Assembly (NCBI GenBank): GCA_021741205.1
Contig: JAIOYI010000003.1
Location: 62,001 to 126,000, forward strand
DNA length: 64,000 nt
From: Emcibacter sp.
GTDB lineage: Bacteria > Pseudomonadota > Alphaproteobacteria > Sphingomonadales > Emcibacteraceae
Reading direction: 5' to 3'
This document shows positions 63,535-64,000 of the stretch, in pieces. The stretch's first letter is position 1. Each line of letters begins with the position of its first letter. A program made the translations under genes and the position numbers. The notes below the pieces were generated by a model. It was not told the origin of the DNA, made no database searches, and was given only the letters and a program-made list of their open reading frames with translations.

Positions 63535-64000
63535 TTATTCCTCATGCGCCAATTCAACGCCATGCTTTTCAAGGCCATAAAGCCTGATGACATTATTGCG
63601 CATGAACTTTTTCTCAACAATTGGTTTAAGACCATGATTTTTCACTTCCTCAACGGTACGCCCAAAACGCAAAACTGGAAAATCGGTTCCAAAAATCACT
63701 TTGTCCTGTCCATAGCTATTAATATATTTCCAAACGCTTTCTGGCCAGTATTTCGGGCTGTGTGCATCGGTGCAGATATATACATTCTCATGCTTCCAAG
63801 ACATGGCTATCATTTCTTCATGCCACGGGATTCCCACATGTGTGCCGATCAATTTAAGTTCGGGCAGATCACAAGCCACATCATCCAGAAAAATCGGGCG
63901 ACCCACGGACCGACAACGATTATCCTTGGCATAAATAAGAGATTGCCCTACTTGCATCTGTATGGGAATATCAAGTTCAATACATTTAGCATAAAAGGGA
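63535..64000 (-). CDS. Amidohydrolase_2-family protein, C-terminal part (cut by window edge)
   Basis: 155 codons are visible and the frame is open to the right edge, so the N-terminus lies outside. TIM-barrel metal-dependent hydrolase or decarboxylase features: LKLIGTHVGIPWHEEMIAM (metal His), ENVYICTDAHSPKYWPE, DKVIFGTDFPVLRFGRTVEEV (catalytic Asp), and the closing RNNVIRLYGLEKHG. Family members hydrolyse lactones or decarboxylate aromatic acids. Immediately upstream of the CaiB CoA-transferase. Confidence 0.9.
   Translation of the reverse strand, partial: PFYAKCIELDIPIQMQVGQSLIYAKDNRCRSVGRPIFLDDVACDLPELKLIGTHVGIPWHEEMIAMSWKHENVYICTDAHSPKYWPESVWKYINSYGQDKVIFGTDFPVLRFGRTVEEVKNHGLKPIVEKKFMRNNVIRLYGLEKHGVELAHEE

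Overview
The window looks like a chromosome segment from a Gram-negative, probably marine alphaproteobacterium with an AT-leaning genome. The grounds are TonB-dependent receptors, an Fnr/FnrL-type regulator with CxxC-x7-C cysteines, a quinohemoprotein amine dehydrogenase locus, and dense short-overlap operons of acyl-CoA catabolism. The exact taxon cannot be read from the sequence. There is one tRNA (Thr, CGU). I saw no rRNA, CRISPR array, transposase or phage gene.

Layout. 1-5.9 kb: a TonB receptor cut by the left edge, then a complete cell-surface signalling set (FecI-like sigma factor, FecR-like anti-sigma factor, receptor with an N-terminal STN domain). 6.0-9.6 kb: a dehydrogenase/hydratase fusion with a palindromic operator in its promoter, a TetR regulator and an alpha/beta hydrolase. 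9.6-27.5 kb: a long minus-strand run read from 27.5 kb downward: thiolase, HyuA, HyuB, acyl-CoA dehydrogenase, a two-part B12 mutase, a three-subunit molybdenum hydroxylase, CaiB CoA-transferase and AMP-ligase, followed by an HI0933-type flavoprotein, a TauE permease and an FMN alpha-hydroxyacid dehydrogenase. A divergent LysR gene faces its promoter. This resembles an undescribed pathway in which an N-heterocycle or ketone-like compound is hydroxylated, opened with ATP and sent to CoA intermediates.

28.7-44.4 kb: quinohemoprotein amine dehydrogenase alpha, gamma and beta, an aldehyde dehydrogenase, a TonB receptor, an AraC/FeaR-type regulator, a FAD monooxygenase/DUF2783/metallo-hydrolase trio, a LuxR regulator, and the maturation genes for a subtilisin-like protease, an ABC exporter and a flavoprotein. 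The radical-SAM maturase normally found with these genes is absent from the window. 44.5-46.6 kb: a CoA-transferase, a CbiX-type chelatase and tRNA-Thr. 46.6-53.1 kb: LysR divergent from an NhaC-type antiporter, AtoD/AtoA CoA-transferase, M20 deacylase and class-III aminotransferase. These fit conversion of an N-acyl amino acid to a keto acid and its CoA ester.

53.1-56.4 kb is a scar: a structured RNA candidate with promoter and terminator, a thiolase cut off after about 80 codons, a TRAP transporter whose large permease gene is cut at the same junction, and fragments of a HyuA and an HMG-CoA-lyase-like gene. 56.5-64 kb: a cluster with a dihydropyrimidinase-like amidohydrolase, a double VOC protein, a nitrilase-fold protein without catalytic Cys and Lys, an Fnr-type regulator, a His-tailed cupin, a small helical protein, a CaiB CoA-transferase and an amidohydrolase cut by the right edge. 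A perfect 32-bp palindrome and another gene remnant lie inside it.
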